A stretch of DNA of 64,000 nucleotides, from positions 62,001 to 126,000 of the IMG/VR virus record IMGVR_UViG_3300049020_000031. One strand, 5' to 3'. Each line of letters opens with the position of its first letter. The stretch's first letter is position 1. Origin of the DNA: a virus. Below, piece by piece: positions 16,946 to 25,948 of the stretch. The position numbers were made by a program, and so were the translations under genes. The notes under the pieces are model-generated. The model was not told the DNA's origin, did no database searches, and was given only the letters and a program-made list of their open reading frames with translations.

Positions 16946-17650
16946 CTATAATTTCGTCAGATTGTTTGGATTACCCAATTCCACCCAGGTCTTAATCGCT
17001 TCCCTGGCTTCGTCACCAGTAATCCGTTGCTCTCTGGCTTTCACATAATTGAATAGAGCGTTGTAATATCTACCCCAACCAATATGTGGAATTCCACTCT
17101 TGAATTCATATCCATTGGTGATAAAGTTTCCCAAGCTGATGCTTCTCTCAACCGTGGTCTTTCCGGATTCCATCAGAGTCTTCTGAACTTGCTCACCAGT
17201 CATCATAAAGCCCGTGATATAACAATTGTGTTGCTTACTCATCAACACGTAGGCAGTTTCTTGTTTGTGATGTTCGTTCTGGGTTGTGGCGTAAACTCGA
17301 TACTTGGCGTTGTAGGCCTGATTCAAACTGGTGTCGCTCGCACCATAAAGCAAAGCGGTTCCACTGGTCCCGAAGTGTATCTGTGAAGCATCCATGAATG
17401 CCAGTTTGAGCTCATGGTAATTGCCCTTGGTGTCAACACAATCGTCACCACTGCCCTGATCTAAAGCAACTGAATGCATGTAGGCAGCGGCAATCCAATC
17501 GTTACCACGACGGAACATTTCCGGATTCTGCACCAGTTTGTTCTTGGTGGTATTGTAGAGTCGAACTCTACTGTAGTCATAGCTCAGCAACCAGTCCTGC
17601 ATAAACTCAGTTTGTTGAGCAACATATGATTTGATCGAATTGAAATCCAT
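16946..17650 (-). CDS. Possible PD-(D/E)XK nuclease
   Basis: 234 residues. The segment SGDDCVDTKGNYHELKLAFMD has an acidic residue followed by E-x-K, as in the PD-(D/E)XK core, in an alpha/beta setting; overall it recalls restriction endonuclease-like proteins. No firm family. Start overlaps the stop of the upstream gene (TAATG). Ends at TAG. Confidence 0.7.
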   Translation of the reverse strand: MDFNSIKSYVAQQTEFMQDWLLSYDYSRVRLYNTTKNKLVQNPEMFRRGNDWIAAAYMHSVALDQGSGDDCVDTKGNYHELKLAFMDASQIHFGTSGTALLYGASDTSLNQAYNAKYRVYATTQNEHHKQETAYVLMSKQHNCYITGFMMTGEQVQKTLMESGKTTVERSISLGNFITNGYEFKSGIPHIGWGRYYNALFNYVKAREQRITGDEAREAIKTWVELGNPNNLTKL

Positions 17651-18210
17651 TACAGGTTACCAAACTTGCAGGCGAAATACAATCTGTGTTGTTCTCTGAT
17701 AAGATCATCCACCTTCTCATCCAATGCAACACCCCAATCGGAATCTGGCTTGAAACCATATTCAATCTTGTCTTCGCGAGTTTCGATAGTCTTAGTGACG
17801 CCCAGGGGTTTTGGTTTCAAGAACTCCTCCAGATCGAAATCAAAAGTCATCACATTACCATCAACACTCATGAGAGCATCGTATTTTATCGCTTTGATTT
17901 GATCATCCACTGGTACTTGGATTACCTGGGTGTTTAGGAACAGCTGAACTCTTCCTTTTTGTGATGCCGGAACGGGGTTTGACATTGCATTTCTGGAGTT
18001 AAGAAATGTCAATGTGTAGAGCGTTCCTTTCTTCTTTACCATCACATGTCGGGGCTTTTCCAATCCCAAGTGGTCGACTACTGACTGAGTCATATTGATG
18101 CAAATCTTCTTTTCAGAACCTGATCCTTGGGTTCGATAGCTTATCGAAATCACTGCCGGGATTGTTATTGGGGACGCGGGTGCGATTGAAGTTGCCTGTA
18201 ATGCTTGCAT
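17650..18210 (-). CDS. Unknown protein
   Basis: 186 residues. N-terminal part beta-rich (TIPAVISISYRTQGSGSEKK), the middle VDHLGLEKPRHVMVKKKGTLYTL vaguely like a swapped-hairpin domain, C-terminus helical with acidic KVDDLIREQHRL. Coupled to the possible nuclease downstream, so it may regulate or recognise for it. AAGGTG ribosome site. Confidence 0.8.
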   Translation of the reverse strand: MQALQATSIAPASPITIPAVISISYRTQGSGSEKKICINMTQSVVDHLGLEKPRHVMVKKKGTLYTLTFLNSRNAMSNPVPASQKGRVQLFLNTQVIQVPVDDQIKAIKYDALMSVDGNVMTFDFDLEEFLKPKPLGVTKTIETREDKIEYGFKPDSDWGVALDEKVDDLIREQHRLYFACKFGNL

Positions 18211-18308
18211 AATTCACCTTTTCTAATTGTTACTTATCAGTTACAATTTTGCAATATTGCAGACTTGATGCCTCGGTAACTAGAATGGCAACCAGTAAGG
18301 GGAAAATT

Positions 18309-18779
18309 ATGCAAGACAAAACACCAGCGACTCCATCAAATATCAAATCGCTTTCCGAACAATACAAGGAAATGTGTCAAGATGATATGAAACGAATGGC
18401 TCAGATCAGAGATCCATATACTCTTGGCACTATTATTGGCAATGGTTCACATAATAAGTTGCCAACCCAGAGCGGGATGTCCAATTCTTCTATTGGAACC
18501 AACGTCACGTCTGGTTCCCCTAAGCTTCAGGGAACTATCAAATCATACACAAATAGTCAGAATGGAATTTCGTGGTCTGATAGCGGCACATATCTTTCTG
18601 AATCAGAACTCACCCAAGTGAAAAAGGATCTGGCTGCAATCAAGAAAAGACTGATGATTCTTGAACCCAATCTACAGAAGATGGAAAAGTTCCAAGCCCT
18701 CAAGGATGCATACGAGCATTATCTATGCATGGAGAAGCTGTGTGATGAGGATATGCCAGGCGCACAAGGTGGCACCTGA
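18309..18779 (+). CDS. Unknown coiled-coil protein
   Basis: 156 residues from ATG 18309 (AAGGGG upstream). Central low-complexity Ser/Asn/Gly region, then a coiled coil at about 108-140 (LTQVKKDLAAIKKRLMILEP). A TTGCAG-18-TAGAAT promoter is possible at 18257-18286. Layout suggests a structural or assembly protein; unproven. Confidence 0.8.
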   Translation: MQDKTPATPSNIKSLSEQYKEMCQDDMKRMAQIRDPYTLGTIIGNGSHNKLPTQSGMSNSSIGTNVTSGSPKLQGTIKSYTNSQNGISWSDSGTYLSESELTQVKKDLAAIKKRLMILEPNLQKMEKFQALKDAYEHYLCMEKLCDEDMPGAQGGT

Positions 18780-18788
18780 TATCAGAAT

Positions 18789-19154
18789 TTATTTGAGCTT
18801 CTGATTAGAATTGGTTCCTTGGACCGCTGATAACCCTGCGGCACAGATCGCGGCAGGAAGTGTGTTGCCATAACTGGCCAGGTATGAACGGCCATCATCT
18901 CTGGAGAAACTGGCTACCCATTGATATTCCCCATTCACTTGTTTATTTCTTGCGGCAAGTGAAAATCCATGTTTTTTCAACATCTCGACTATGAGTTGAG
19001 CCGTTTCCGTATCAGTACTGTATTGTGGTACTGGTAGGGGTTTTCTGTCCAAACCCATAATGTAGCTTTCATTCAGCTGGGTGTCTATGATAACCACATA
19101 TCCAAAGATATTCCTAGCTACCCTACTATCAAGTTCTGAACCTGCTATTTCCAT
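18789..19154 (-). CDS. Unknown protein
   Basis: 121 residues, ends convergent to 18309-18779. The C-terminal half contains YQWVASFSRDDGRSYLASYG and ALPAAICAAGLSAV-like text seen in small phage proteins that adopt an alpha/beta fold with a DUF2591-like pattern; recognition is weak. Confidence 0.8.
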   Translation of the reverse strand: MEIAGSELDSRVARNIFGYVVIIDTQLNESYIMGLDRKPLPVPQYSTDTETAQLIVEMLKKHGFSLAARNKQVNGEYQWVASFSRDDGRSYLASYGNTLPAAICAAGLSAVQGTNSNQKLK

Positions 19155-19183
19155 AAACTATCCTCGGTTTTTGCAGGTAGAAA

Positions 19184-19215
19184 ACCCGCAGCCCTTTATT
19201 TAAGGTGCTGCGGGT
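19184..19215. terminator. Terminator hairpin
   Basis: ACCCGCAGC / GCTGCGGGT arms around an A/T-rich inner stem, after gene 19233-19553. Confidence 0.7.
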
Positions 19216-19232
19216 GTGAATAACAATTCTGT

Positions 19233-19553
19233 TTAGTACGCGATGTATCGGAAGAGGTCGATTGCGTAACCGAAAGCGTGGAATGGAAGGAACAACAGGA
19301 ACAGAATGAAGTCTGTCAGATGCGAGGCACCGTTGTGAAACTTTTCAGCAACCCACGTACCAGGGAAAATCCACTGTGGGAGACCAAACACCAGCAGATA
19401 TACCAGGCCTAGCACCATGGGAACAATGCCACCGCTTGCGGTGGTCACTGATACGATCAGGCCCCACCAGGCAAATCCCACGAAAAACATACAGAAGAAG
19501 CAAACAAATGCGACGCCAAATGCGGCAATGAAAAGCAAAATAGCTAAAAACAT
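19233..19553 (-). CDS. Integral membrane protein
   Basis: 106 residues with three hydrophobic segments (about 2-32, 38-60, 78-98). ATG 19553 follows GGGAGGACGAA; an earlier frame start overlaps the next gene and is rejected. Function unknown. Confidence 0.82.
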   Translation of the reverse strand: MFLAILLFIAAFGVAFVCFFCMFFVGFAWWGLIVSVTTASGGIVPMVLGLVYLLVFGLPQWIFPGTWVAEKFHNGASHLTDFILFLLFLPFHAFGYAIDLFRYIAY

Positions 19554-19606
19554 TTCGTCCTCCCGTTGTTTCAATACACCAAGTATATATTCACTTGGTG
19601 ATTGAG

Positions 19607-19963
19607 TCAAGAGGTAGGTGATATTTTGTTTCTATTCTTCCAGGCAACGATTTTGTCTTTCAATCTGAGTACTCGAATTGTGGCAGAATTGAGATTCTTC
19701 ACCACAACCCAGGTAATCAAAAAAAGCATGGGTACTGAAAATGCACCATATAGAGCCATGATCGTATTTTCAACCCAATTATCGTAAGGGAGAAACACCA
19801 TCAGGGCGATAGCACCCATGAAGATAATGATGGCTGCAATAAAGATTCCAATGTTGGCATACAAGGGGCTGAACCTTCTCGCCCGTGCCCTAGGATCGTC
19901 TTCTGGGTACGTTGCCAATATTGTTTCCAATACTGTGGCTGCTAGCTTCCTTGTATCCGCCAT
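19607..19963 (-). CDS. Membrane protein with two transmembrane segments
   Basis: 118 residues. Soluble start, hydrophobic segments at about 37-57 (YANIGIFIAAIIIFMGAIAL) and 68-90, then a basic tail KDKIVAWKNRNK. Starts 1 base after the stop of infC, so likely co-transcribed with it. Confidence 0.82.
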   Translation of the reverse strand: MADTRKLAATVLETILATYPEDDPRARARRFSPLYANIGIFIAAIIIFMGAIALMVFLPYDNWVENTIMALYGAFSVPMLFLITWVVVKNLNSATIRVLRLKDKIVAWKNRNKISPTS

Positions 19964-19964
19964 A

Positions 19965-20492
19965 TCACACCTTGACTGGTTTTGGAGCGGCCGGTGCGAT
20001 CAGTAGGGTAATTTCCCTACCGCCGTCACTGGCTGGTTTTTCCATTTTGATATCACCGAGTTCGGCAATGAAATCACGGATTACTACATGACCCAACTCT
20101 TTATTCGCCACTTCACGACCTCGGAAGCGCAGAACAACCTTGACCTTGTCACCTTCAGCTAGGAATTCCTTCGCTTTTCGCGCCTTGATCTTGAGATCGT
20201 TTGTATCGATACTCACGCGAAGCTGGACTTCTTTGATGACGACCATGGCTTCGCGTTGTTTCTTTTCTGCCGCCTTTTGTTGCTTTTTCTGTTCGTAGAA
20301 GAACTTATTAGCATCCACCACCCGGCAAACTGGTGGATTCGCATCCGCGATCTTAACCAGATCAAGATCCAAATTCTTGGCATACGCCAAAGCAGATCTG
20401 AGATCCATGATTCCCTTTTGTTCATTGTTCTCATCGAGAACTCTGACGTTATATGCACGAATGCGTTCGTTTACTTCCGACTTAAAAGTCAC
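19965..20492 (-). CDS. infC: Translation initiation factor IF-3
   Basis: 175 residues, close to the usual 170-180. N-domain: NERIRAYNVRVLDENNEQKG, ALAYAKNLDLDLVKIADANPPVCRVVD; Lys/Gln-rich linker KFFYEQKKQQKAAEKKQREA; C-domain: VQLRVSIDTNDLKIKARKAKEFL, VVLRFRGRE, FIAELGDIKMEKP. Both domains complete. GTG start with AAGGA; bacterial infC usually begins at a rare AUU, so the self-regulation may be absent. IF3 binds the 30S subunit and controls start-codon choice and disfavours leaderless messages. Follows clpX by 11 bases. Confidence 0.95.
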   Translation of the reverse strand: MTFKSEVNERIRAYNVRVLDENNEQKGIMDLRSALAYAKNLDLDLVKIADANPPVCRVVDANKFFYEQKKQQKAAEKKQREAMVVIKEVQLRVSIDTNDLKIKARKAKEFLAEGDKVKVVLRFRGREVANKELGHVVIRDFIAELGDIKMEKPASDGGREITLLIAPAAPKPVKV

Positions 20493-20503
20493 AAAGACTA
20501 TCC

Positions 20504-21760
20504 TTAAAGAGCGATTGTTTTAATTGCATCGCCATAGATGACTGTTGGCTCTTCATCATTGGCAAATGTTTCCTTGGTCACGATAACCTTCGTTGCACCG
20601 GCTTCACGGTAGTCAATAAGGTTGAACTGCGTTTTGATCAATTTGTTTTCGATCACGCTACGAAGTCCCCGAGCGCCTGTTTTACGGTCTTTGGCGATTC
20701 TTGCGACTTCTTCCAAGGCGCCATCTTCAAATACCAGTTCCACTCCTTCAATTGAGAAGAGCTTCACGAATTGCTTTATAACTGCATTCTTTGGTTCTGT
20801 CAACACACGCACTAGTTGAGCTGCTGTAAGTTCTTCCAATGGTGCAGATACGGGCAAACGACCAATAAGTTCCGGGATGATACCAAATTGGATCAAGTGT
20901 TCAGGTTTGGCATGACGAAGCAAATCATCAATCGGCTTTGACTTGTCCATGACCTTGGAATTGAATCCCAAGCCCGCGTCTTTATTCAAACTCTTCTCAA
21001 CAACTTTGTCGAGGCCCACGAATGCACCACCAACGATGAACAGAATATTACGAGTATTGATTTTCACCAGATCAGCCTGTGGGCTCTTTTTCCCGCCAGC
21101 TGATGGAACCATGATGTCCGAGCCTTCGAGAATTTTCAACAGAGCTTGTTGAACGCCTTCACCAGACACGTCCTTGTTACCACCGCCACCCTCTTTCTTC
21201 TGCTTCTTGTCGATTTCATCCAGATAGATGATACCGCGTTCTGCCTTGGAAACATCACCACCAGCATTTTGGAGCAGTTTTGATACGATGCTTTCAACGT
21301 CATCGCCAACATATCCAGCTTCAGTCAATGAAGTGGCATCAGCAATTACGAATGGAACATCCAGATATCTGGCGATCGTTTGGGCGATGAGAGTTTTGCC
21401 ACTACCCGTGGGGCCGAAAATCAGAATGTTACTCTTCTCGATTTCAACTCCATCTACAACTGGATGGGCCAGTCTCTTGTAGTGATTGCTTACTGCGACG
21501 CTGACTACCATCTTGGTATAGTCTTGGCCGATAATGTATTGGTCTAGAAATTCTTTGATTTTTGTAGGATTGGGAATTGCTTCGTGTTCTTGAGGTTCTT
21601 CTTGTGGCTTATCCAAAGGAGATTCTGTGGACAAGATTGAGTGACACAAGCCCACACACTCATCACAAATGTAGACATTTGGACCAGCGATGAGCTTCTT
21701 AACTTCATTTGCACTTTTGCTGCAAAAGGAGCAATAAAGTTTCTTTTCTGTTTCTGACAT
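20504..21760 (-). CDS. clpX: ClpX ATPase
   Basis: 418 residues, full length. Zinc-binding N-domain with Cys10, Cys13, Cys32, Cys35; Walker A FGPTGSGKT; pore loop AGYVGDD; Walker B IIYLDEIDK; sensor-2 region KTGARGLRSVIE. The LGF tripeptide in AGLGFNSKV is where bacterial ClpX has the IGF loop that docks ClpP, so docking on a ClpP seems possible. No clpP in the window. Unfolds SsrA-tagged and other proteins; may redirect host proteolysis or remodel phage complexes. Upstream of infC in one leftward unit. Confidence 0.96.
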   Translation of the reverse strand: MSETEKKLYCSFCSKSANEVKKLIAGPNVYICDECVGLCHSILSTESPLDKPQEEPQEHEAIPNPTKIKEFLDQYIIGQDYTKMVVSVAVSNHYKRLAHPVVDGVEIEKSNILIFGPTGSGKTLIAQTIARYLDVPFVIADATSLTEAGYVGDDVESIVSKLLQNAGGDVSKAERGIIYLDEIDKKQKKEGGGGNKDVSGEGVQQALLKILEGSDIMVPSAGGKKSPQADLVKINTRNILFIVGGAFVGLDKVVEKSLNKDAGLGFNSKVMDKSKPIDDLLRHAKPEHLIQFGIIPELIGRLPVSAPLEELTAAQLVRVLTEPKNAVIKQFVKLFSIEGVELVFEDGALEEVARIAKDRKTGARGLRSVIENKLIKTQFNLIDYREAGATKVIVTKETFANDEEPTVIYGDAIKTIAL

Positions 21761-21796
21761 GTAAGCTCCTTGTACCTATCAACTAACGCTTGATAT

Positions 21797-23080
21797 TTAT
21801 TTGGTTCGATCACTCTTAGCGTTAGCTAACCAAGTATTGGCTGAGCGGATGTTTGACTCAATTTGTTCTTGCGGAACGTTGGAAATAAGCGAATCAGCAT
21901 TTCGTTCTTTACCATCCGCTTCAATCATTTCACTGATTGGTAGAACCATCTTCTTCTTGGAGTCATCCATCACTACATCGATCACATCATTCAACAGGTC
22001 TGGGCGCCTCTCCAGAATCTCAACAAGCTCTTTGGCGTCTTGATTGATGGGAGTTTTGCCGTCTTCTTGGTACAGAGCTGCTACTTTCTGCAATTCCTTC
22101 TGATAGGGATTCTTCCGCTTATATTGTCTCTTTGGCTTCGTGGGCGTGGGTTCTTCAACCGGTGGCTCTTCGACTACAGGTTCGACAACTTCTTCAGGTT
22201 GGGTTTCGACCTCAGGCTCAACAATCAGTTCCTCCTGAATAACTGGTTCAGCCAGAGGTTCAGCAATCGGAGCGGTGATTGGTTCGATGATAGGCTCAAC
22301 AACTGGTGGTGTTGGCTCCTGATTCTTTTTGCGACTGTCCCTCCAATCCGAGAGGGTGATGAAACCACTCAACATCATAATCACGGCCAGCGGGTCGAAT
22401 GAAAACATAATCATGAGAATCAGCATTCTCACTGCGGCGCCAGTGTCCTGCCATCCAAACAGTTCTGCGACAAACTTGATTGGGCCCAACTTGGCAGTCA
22501 CATCGCTTGACTTCATCTTCAAAGGCAAAAGTTCAGAATTCAATGAATTGATCTTCTCATTGTTGGCCTTCATTTCCTTTTCGATATCACGACGTTCTGC
22601 CTGTTGTGTTCTTCTAACTTGGTTGGCTCGGTCAGCTTTGTCACCCTTGAGGAAGGAGTTGATATTGGCATCCAGTTGATCTAATCTGGATTGGAGTCTC
22701 GTATTGTCATTGCTAACTTGTGCAATGGATTGCTCTTTCTGAGCGACTTGAAGGGCTATACCCTCTATCGGGGCAGCATGCTCCAGATGGCTTTTTGCCA
22801 AGAAACCGTAGATACCAAAGGCAGTCACGATCATGAGTACCACAACTGCGGTAATCATGTATGCCTTATGAGCTATTGATACTTTCTTGTTGGTCCAGTT
22901 ACTCTTGAGCCATTGAGCTGCTACCAATTTACCAACTTCCAAGGTGGTAAACAGAATGTAACCGATGATGGGAGATGCTGCGAAAATTGCAACCATACCG
23001 TCAACCGAGACGTAGGCTGCGACTGCTGAAATTGCGAAAGCTGTGAGTAGAACTATGATGCCAGATATTAGTTGTGTCAT
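21797..23080 (-). CDS. Large membrane protein with coiled coil and Pro/Glu-rich region
   Basis: 427 residues. Hydrophobic segments at about 5-25, 30-48, 72-95 and 215-245; a coiled coil at about 115-195; a P-V-E-E-P-rich low-complexity stretch at about 260-320 ending in KPKRQYKRKNPYQKE; C-terminus soluble and acidic. Layout recalls membrane proteins of T4-like phages (DUF4407-like) of unknown role. Precedes clpX. Confidence 0.83.
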   Translation of the reverse strand: MTQLISGIIVLLTAFAISAVAAYVSVDGMVAIFAASPIIGYILFTTLEVGKLVAAQWLKSNWTNKKVSIAHKAYMITAVVVLMIVTAFGIYGFLAKSHLEHAAPIEGIALQVAQKEQSIAQVSNDNTRLQSRLDQLDANINSFLKGDKADRANQVRRTQQAERRDIEKEMKANNEKINSLNSELLPLKMKSSDVTAKLGPIKFVAELFGWQDTGAAVRMLILMIMFSFDPLAVIMMLSGFITLSDWRDSRKKNQEPTPPVVEPIIEPITAPIAEPLAEPVIQEELIVEPEVETQPEEVVEPVVEEPPVEEPTPTKPKRQYKRKNPYQKELQKVAALYQEDGKTPINQDAKELVEILERRPDLLNDVIDVVMDDSKKKMVLPISEMIEADGKERNADSLISNVPQEQIESNIRSANTWLANAKSDRTK

Positions 23081-23107
23081 GATGTTTGTATTTGATGGTA
23101 CGAATCC

Positions 23108-23140
23108 ACCCGATTAGCCAGTTTACTGGCTAGGCGGGTT
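23108..23140. terminator. Terminator hairpin
   Basis: Inner stem TAGCCAG / CTGGCTA with loop TTTA, flanked by ACCCG / CGGGT. Downstream of 23150-23632. Confidence 0.65.
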
Positions 23141-23149
23141 GAATTCAAA

Positions 23150-23632
23150 TTAGAGTTCAGTTATGGTGATGAGTGATTCGGCGGCGTCCGCATCTGCTGC
23201 CAAAGGAGCAATCGTCAGAAGAGCAACAGAAGCCAATTTGGTTGCATGATAATAATCAACGGTGGCTTCTCTGGGTGCGGAGATGGCCTCGGCGATAAGA
23301 CGTTTCAAAGCGTCAACACCTTCCAGACGTTCCTCATCCCTGATGATCGCTAGTGATTCTTCGCTCACAAAGGTCATATTCATGTTGAATTCCGACCCTT
23401 CGTCAGCCTCAGATGCACCATCCGCAACGATATTATCAACAGTGGGATTGGATACTAGACCAACACCCATGATGATGGCGTTGTATCTGATGTTGGCTCT
23501 CTTCTTCGCGATGGCCTGATCGACTGTTATTTCTTCTGGTGTGTATTGTTCAATTCGCTTGTTATCAATAAATCCATTGGCATTTCCGGTAAGACCGGGG
23601 TTTGAGATTGATACTGAGTATGATTTTGTCAT
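23150..23632 (-). CDS. Unknown protein, possibly structural
   Basis: 160 residues. N-terminus NPGLTGNANGFIDNKRIEQY, then charged helices and an Ala-rich C-terminus. No family recognised. Single leftward gene divergent from the topoisomerase operon. Confidence 0.82.
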   Translation of the reverse strand: MTKSYSVSISNPGLTGNANGFIDNKRIEQYTPEEITVDQAIAKKRANIRYNAIIMGVGLVSNPTVDNIVADGASEADEGSEFNMNMTFVSEESLAIIRDEERLEGVDALKRLIAEAISAPREATVDYYHATKLASVALLTIAPLAADADAAESLITITEL

Positions 23633-23701
23633 AGGTGACTCCTGTTATTCGTGATATTTATGAAGATAAGGTACCAGTTAATAAATCCTCTGTGACTTGA
23701 T

Positions 23702-23730
23702 TTGCTACAAACTTTCATGACACTTATAAT
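23702..23730 (+). promoter_or_regulatory. Promoter of the topoisomerase operon
   Basis: TTGCTA (23702-23707), 17-base spacer, TATAAT (23725-23730); leader about 47 bases without a clear ribosome site. Confidence 0.6.
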
Positions 23731-23783
23731 CAAACCAAGTTCGTCTACTAATCATATCGAACAAACATAACCATTCAATACAA

Positions 23784-25643
23784 ATGAGCGAAGAAATCAT
23801 CAAACTGTCAGACTGGCAACACACAAGGTTGCGTCTAGAAATGTATTACGGGTCACGAGACCCCCACACTCAGATCGTTCTGACTTACCCCGAAGGTTCA
23901 CCAGAACCACAAGAAGTAACTTGGGTTCCTGCCGTATTCACTGCATTCCGGGAAATCCTGGACAATGCTCTGGATGAAGTTGCCGGACATGGCCACGGTG
24001 ATCGTATCGATGTCACCTATGACCCCGACACTATGACATTCAGCGTGCAGGACAATGGTCGTGGTATCCCAATCACCTTCTCAAAGGAACACAACACTTA
24101 CATGGCTACTATGGCTCTGAGTCAAGCTCGAGCTGGTCGTAACTTCAAGGAACGTGGTCAAGTAGCTGGTACCAATGGTATCGGGGCTTCGGGTGTGAAC
24201 TTCTGTTCTGAATACTTCAACCTGGAAGTGGAACGTGATGGTCAATACTTTCTGCAAAAGTTCCGTGAAGGAACGGATTCTCTGATCATCGAAGATGCAA
24301 TTCTCAAGAAGAAAGCCGCGGCAAAGAATGGTACCAAGGTAACATTTAAGCTGTCACCCAAAGTGTTCCGTGATATGACGTTGCCATTGGACTTCTTGAA
24401 GTCCCGCATTTATGAAGTAGCGTTGTGCAACCCCAAGCTGAAGCTGTTTTTTAATGGTGAAAAGATCACAGCAAAGTCCGTGGAGAAAAGCCTGTTTGCT
24501 GGCATGAAGCCAATTCATGTTCAAGTTCAGGAAGGTACGTTCAATTCCAACTTTTGGATGCTACCAGGATTCTTTGATTCCGGTGAACATCAACACTCGA
24601 TGGTAAACAACATCCCGGCATTTGACGGCGGTGTTCACATGGATGCATTCAAGCGTCACTTCTTTGGTGGCATGCTGGTTGCCCTGGAGCGTGAGAACAA
24701 GAAGCGCAAGTTGGTTCCTAATCGTTCCGACCTTGCGGAAGGCATCATGATCTTCAATATAACGACCATGGAGGCTCCGAACTTCAATAGTCAGAGCAAG
24801 ACACGCCTCAACAACGAAGAGACTGCCAAACACATCAAGGCTACGTTGGAGGATCCCGAATTCTTCAAGAACATTATCAAGAAGTATCCGGAATGGATTG
24901 AAGCTATCTATGAACGTTGTGCTGCCCGTACATTCAAGAAAGACGCAAGCGAAGCTGATAAAGAAGCCAAGAAAATGCTGCGTGAGAAGGTTCCAGGTCT
25001 CATGGACGCAACCGGCAAGGATCGCTCAAAGTGCATTCTGTTCCTAGCTGAAGGGCTTTCCGCTATCTCGGGTATGGCGTCTGTTCGTGATCCAGAAGTC
25101 CATGGTGGCTTGGGTCTGGGCGGTAAGGTGATGAACGTTCACGGCGCGTCGATCAAGGACGTCCTGGAAGACGGTGCATTGCGGGACATCATGAACAGTA
25201 TCGGCATTTCACCCACTAAGAAACTTGATCGCAAAGACATGCGATATGGTCAGATCTACATCGCCCATGACATGGATCCGGACGGATTGAACATTGGTGC
25301 GTTGCTGAATAACTTCTTCTACACGTATTGGCCAGAAATGTACGATCCGAATGAGGAGCCAATCGTTCACGTATTCATGACGCCATTCATTATCGCAGAG
25401 AAGGGCAAGCAAAGGAAGTATTGGTACTCTGATGACTATCAGGAATTCAATCCAGAGGATTACAAGGGTTGGAGTATCACTAGAGCCAAGGGTCTGGGAA
25501 CACTCACCAAGGAAGATTGGCAACATTCGATCGATCAACCCAAGCTGATGGCGCTTACTGATGATGGTAAGATGGAAGAAGCTCTTGATCTAATCTTCAA
25601 TGGTAAGAGGGCAGACGACCGTAAGCAGTGGATCGGTTTGTGA
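23784..25643 (+). CDS. DNA topoisomerase II large subunit (ATPase, T4 gp39-like)
   Basis: 619 residues. GHKL ATPase: EILDNALDE (Glu58, Asn61), DNGRGIP at 90-96, GTNGIGASGVNF. TOPRIM: FLAEGLSA and HDMDPDGLNIGALL, the acidic metal site. Ends shortly after the TOPRIM, with AKGLGTLTKEDW as in type IIA enzymes. Shorter than GyrB (about 800), longer than T4 gp39 (about 516, with gp60 separate). Pairs with the gene at 26432 to form a strand-passing topoisomerase that manages phage DNA supercoiling during replication. Confidence 0.95.
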   Translation: MSEEIIKLSDWQHTRLRLEMYYGSRDPHTQIVLTYPEGSPEPQEVTWVPAVFTAFREILDNALDEVAGHGHGDRIDVTYDPDTMTFSVQDNGRGIPITFSKEHNTYMATMALSQARAGRNFKERGQVAGTNGIGASGVNFCSEYFNLEVERDGQYFLQKFREGTDSLIIEDAILKKKAAAKNGTKVTFKLSPKVFRDMTLPLDFLKSRIYEVALCNPKLKLFFNGEKITAKSVEKSLFAGMKPIHVQVQEGTFNSNFWMLPGFFDSGEHQHSMVNNIPAFDGGVHMDAFKRHFFGGMLVALERENKKRKLVPNRSDLAEGIMIFNITTMEAPNFNSQSKTRLNNEETAKHIKATLEDPEFFKNIIKKYPEWIEAIYERCAARTFKKDASEADKEAKKMLREKVPGLMDATGKDRSKCILFLAEGLSAISGMASVRDPEVHGGLGLGGKVMNVHGASIKDVLEDGALRDIMNSIGISPTKKLDRKDMRYGQIYIAHDMDPDGLNIGALLNNFFYTYWPEMYDPNEEPIVHVFMTPFIIAEKGKQRKYWYSDDYQEFNPEDYKGWSITRAKGLGTLTKEDWQHSIDQPKLMALTDDGKMEEALDLIFNGKRADDRKQWIGL

Positions 25644-25948
25644 TCACAAACCCATACGATCACGTTCATAAACTTTATAACGTGGTCCGTTCCAAGGAAT
25701 TCATGGAATCCCAGATAGGAGAGTTCGTGTGTTCCTTGGATCGATCCAAGGAAAGTCTGTATGCATCATCTAAAAATTCTACGATTTTGTTTATTCAACA
25801 ATTGCAGAGTTTTACCATTATGATGGCATCAAACAATCTGAACTTGAAGGATGCGGTCATTCGCATCGACCCCTTCAGTGGAAATCTGGAGGCTTATCGA
25901 GTAACCGATGATGAGATGGTTACTCTACGTCTTTTAGGAATCTTATGA
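25640..25948 (+). CDS. Small protein with DDEMV tail
   Basis: 102 residues from a GTG overlapping the TGA of the topoisomerase gene (GTGA); a GTG at 25628 is also possible. C-terminus VTDDEMVTLRLLGIL fits the shared tail. Inserted between the two topoisomerase genes. Confidence 0.72.
   Translation: MITNPYDHVHKLYNVVRSKEFMESQIGEFVCSLDRSKESLYASSKNSTILFIQQLQSFTIMMASNNLNLKDAVIRIDPFSGNLEAYRVTDDEMVTLRLLGIL

Noticed and set aside
22040-22402. Arg/Phe/Asp-rich rightward frame
   Set aside because: Antisense of the Pro/Glu-rich region of the membrane protein; low-complexity artefact.
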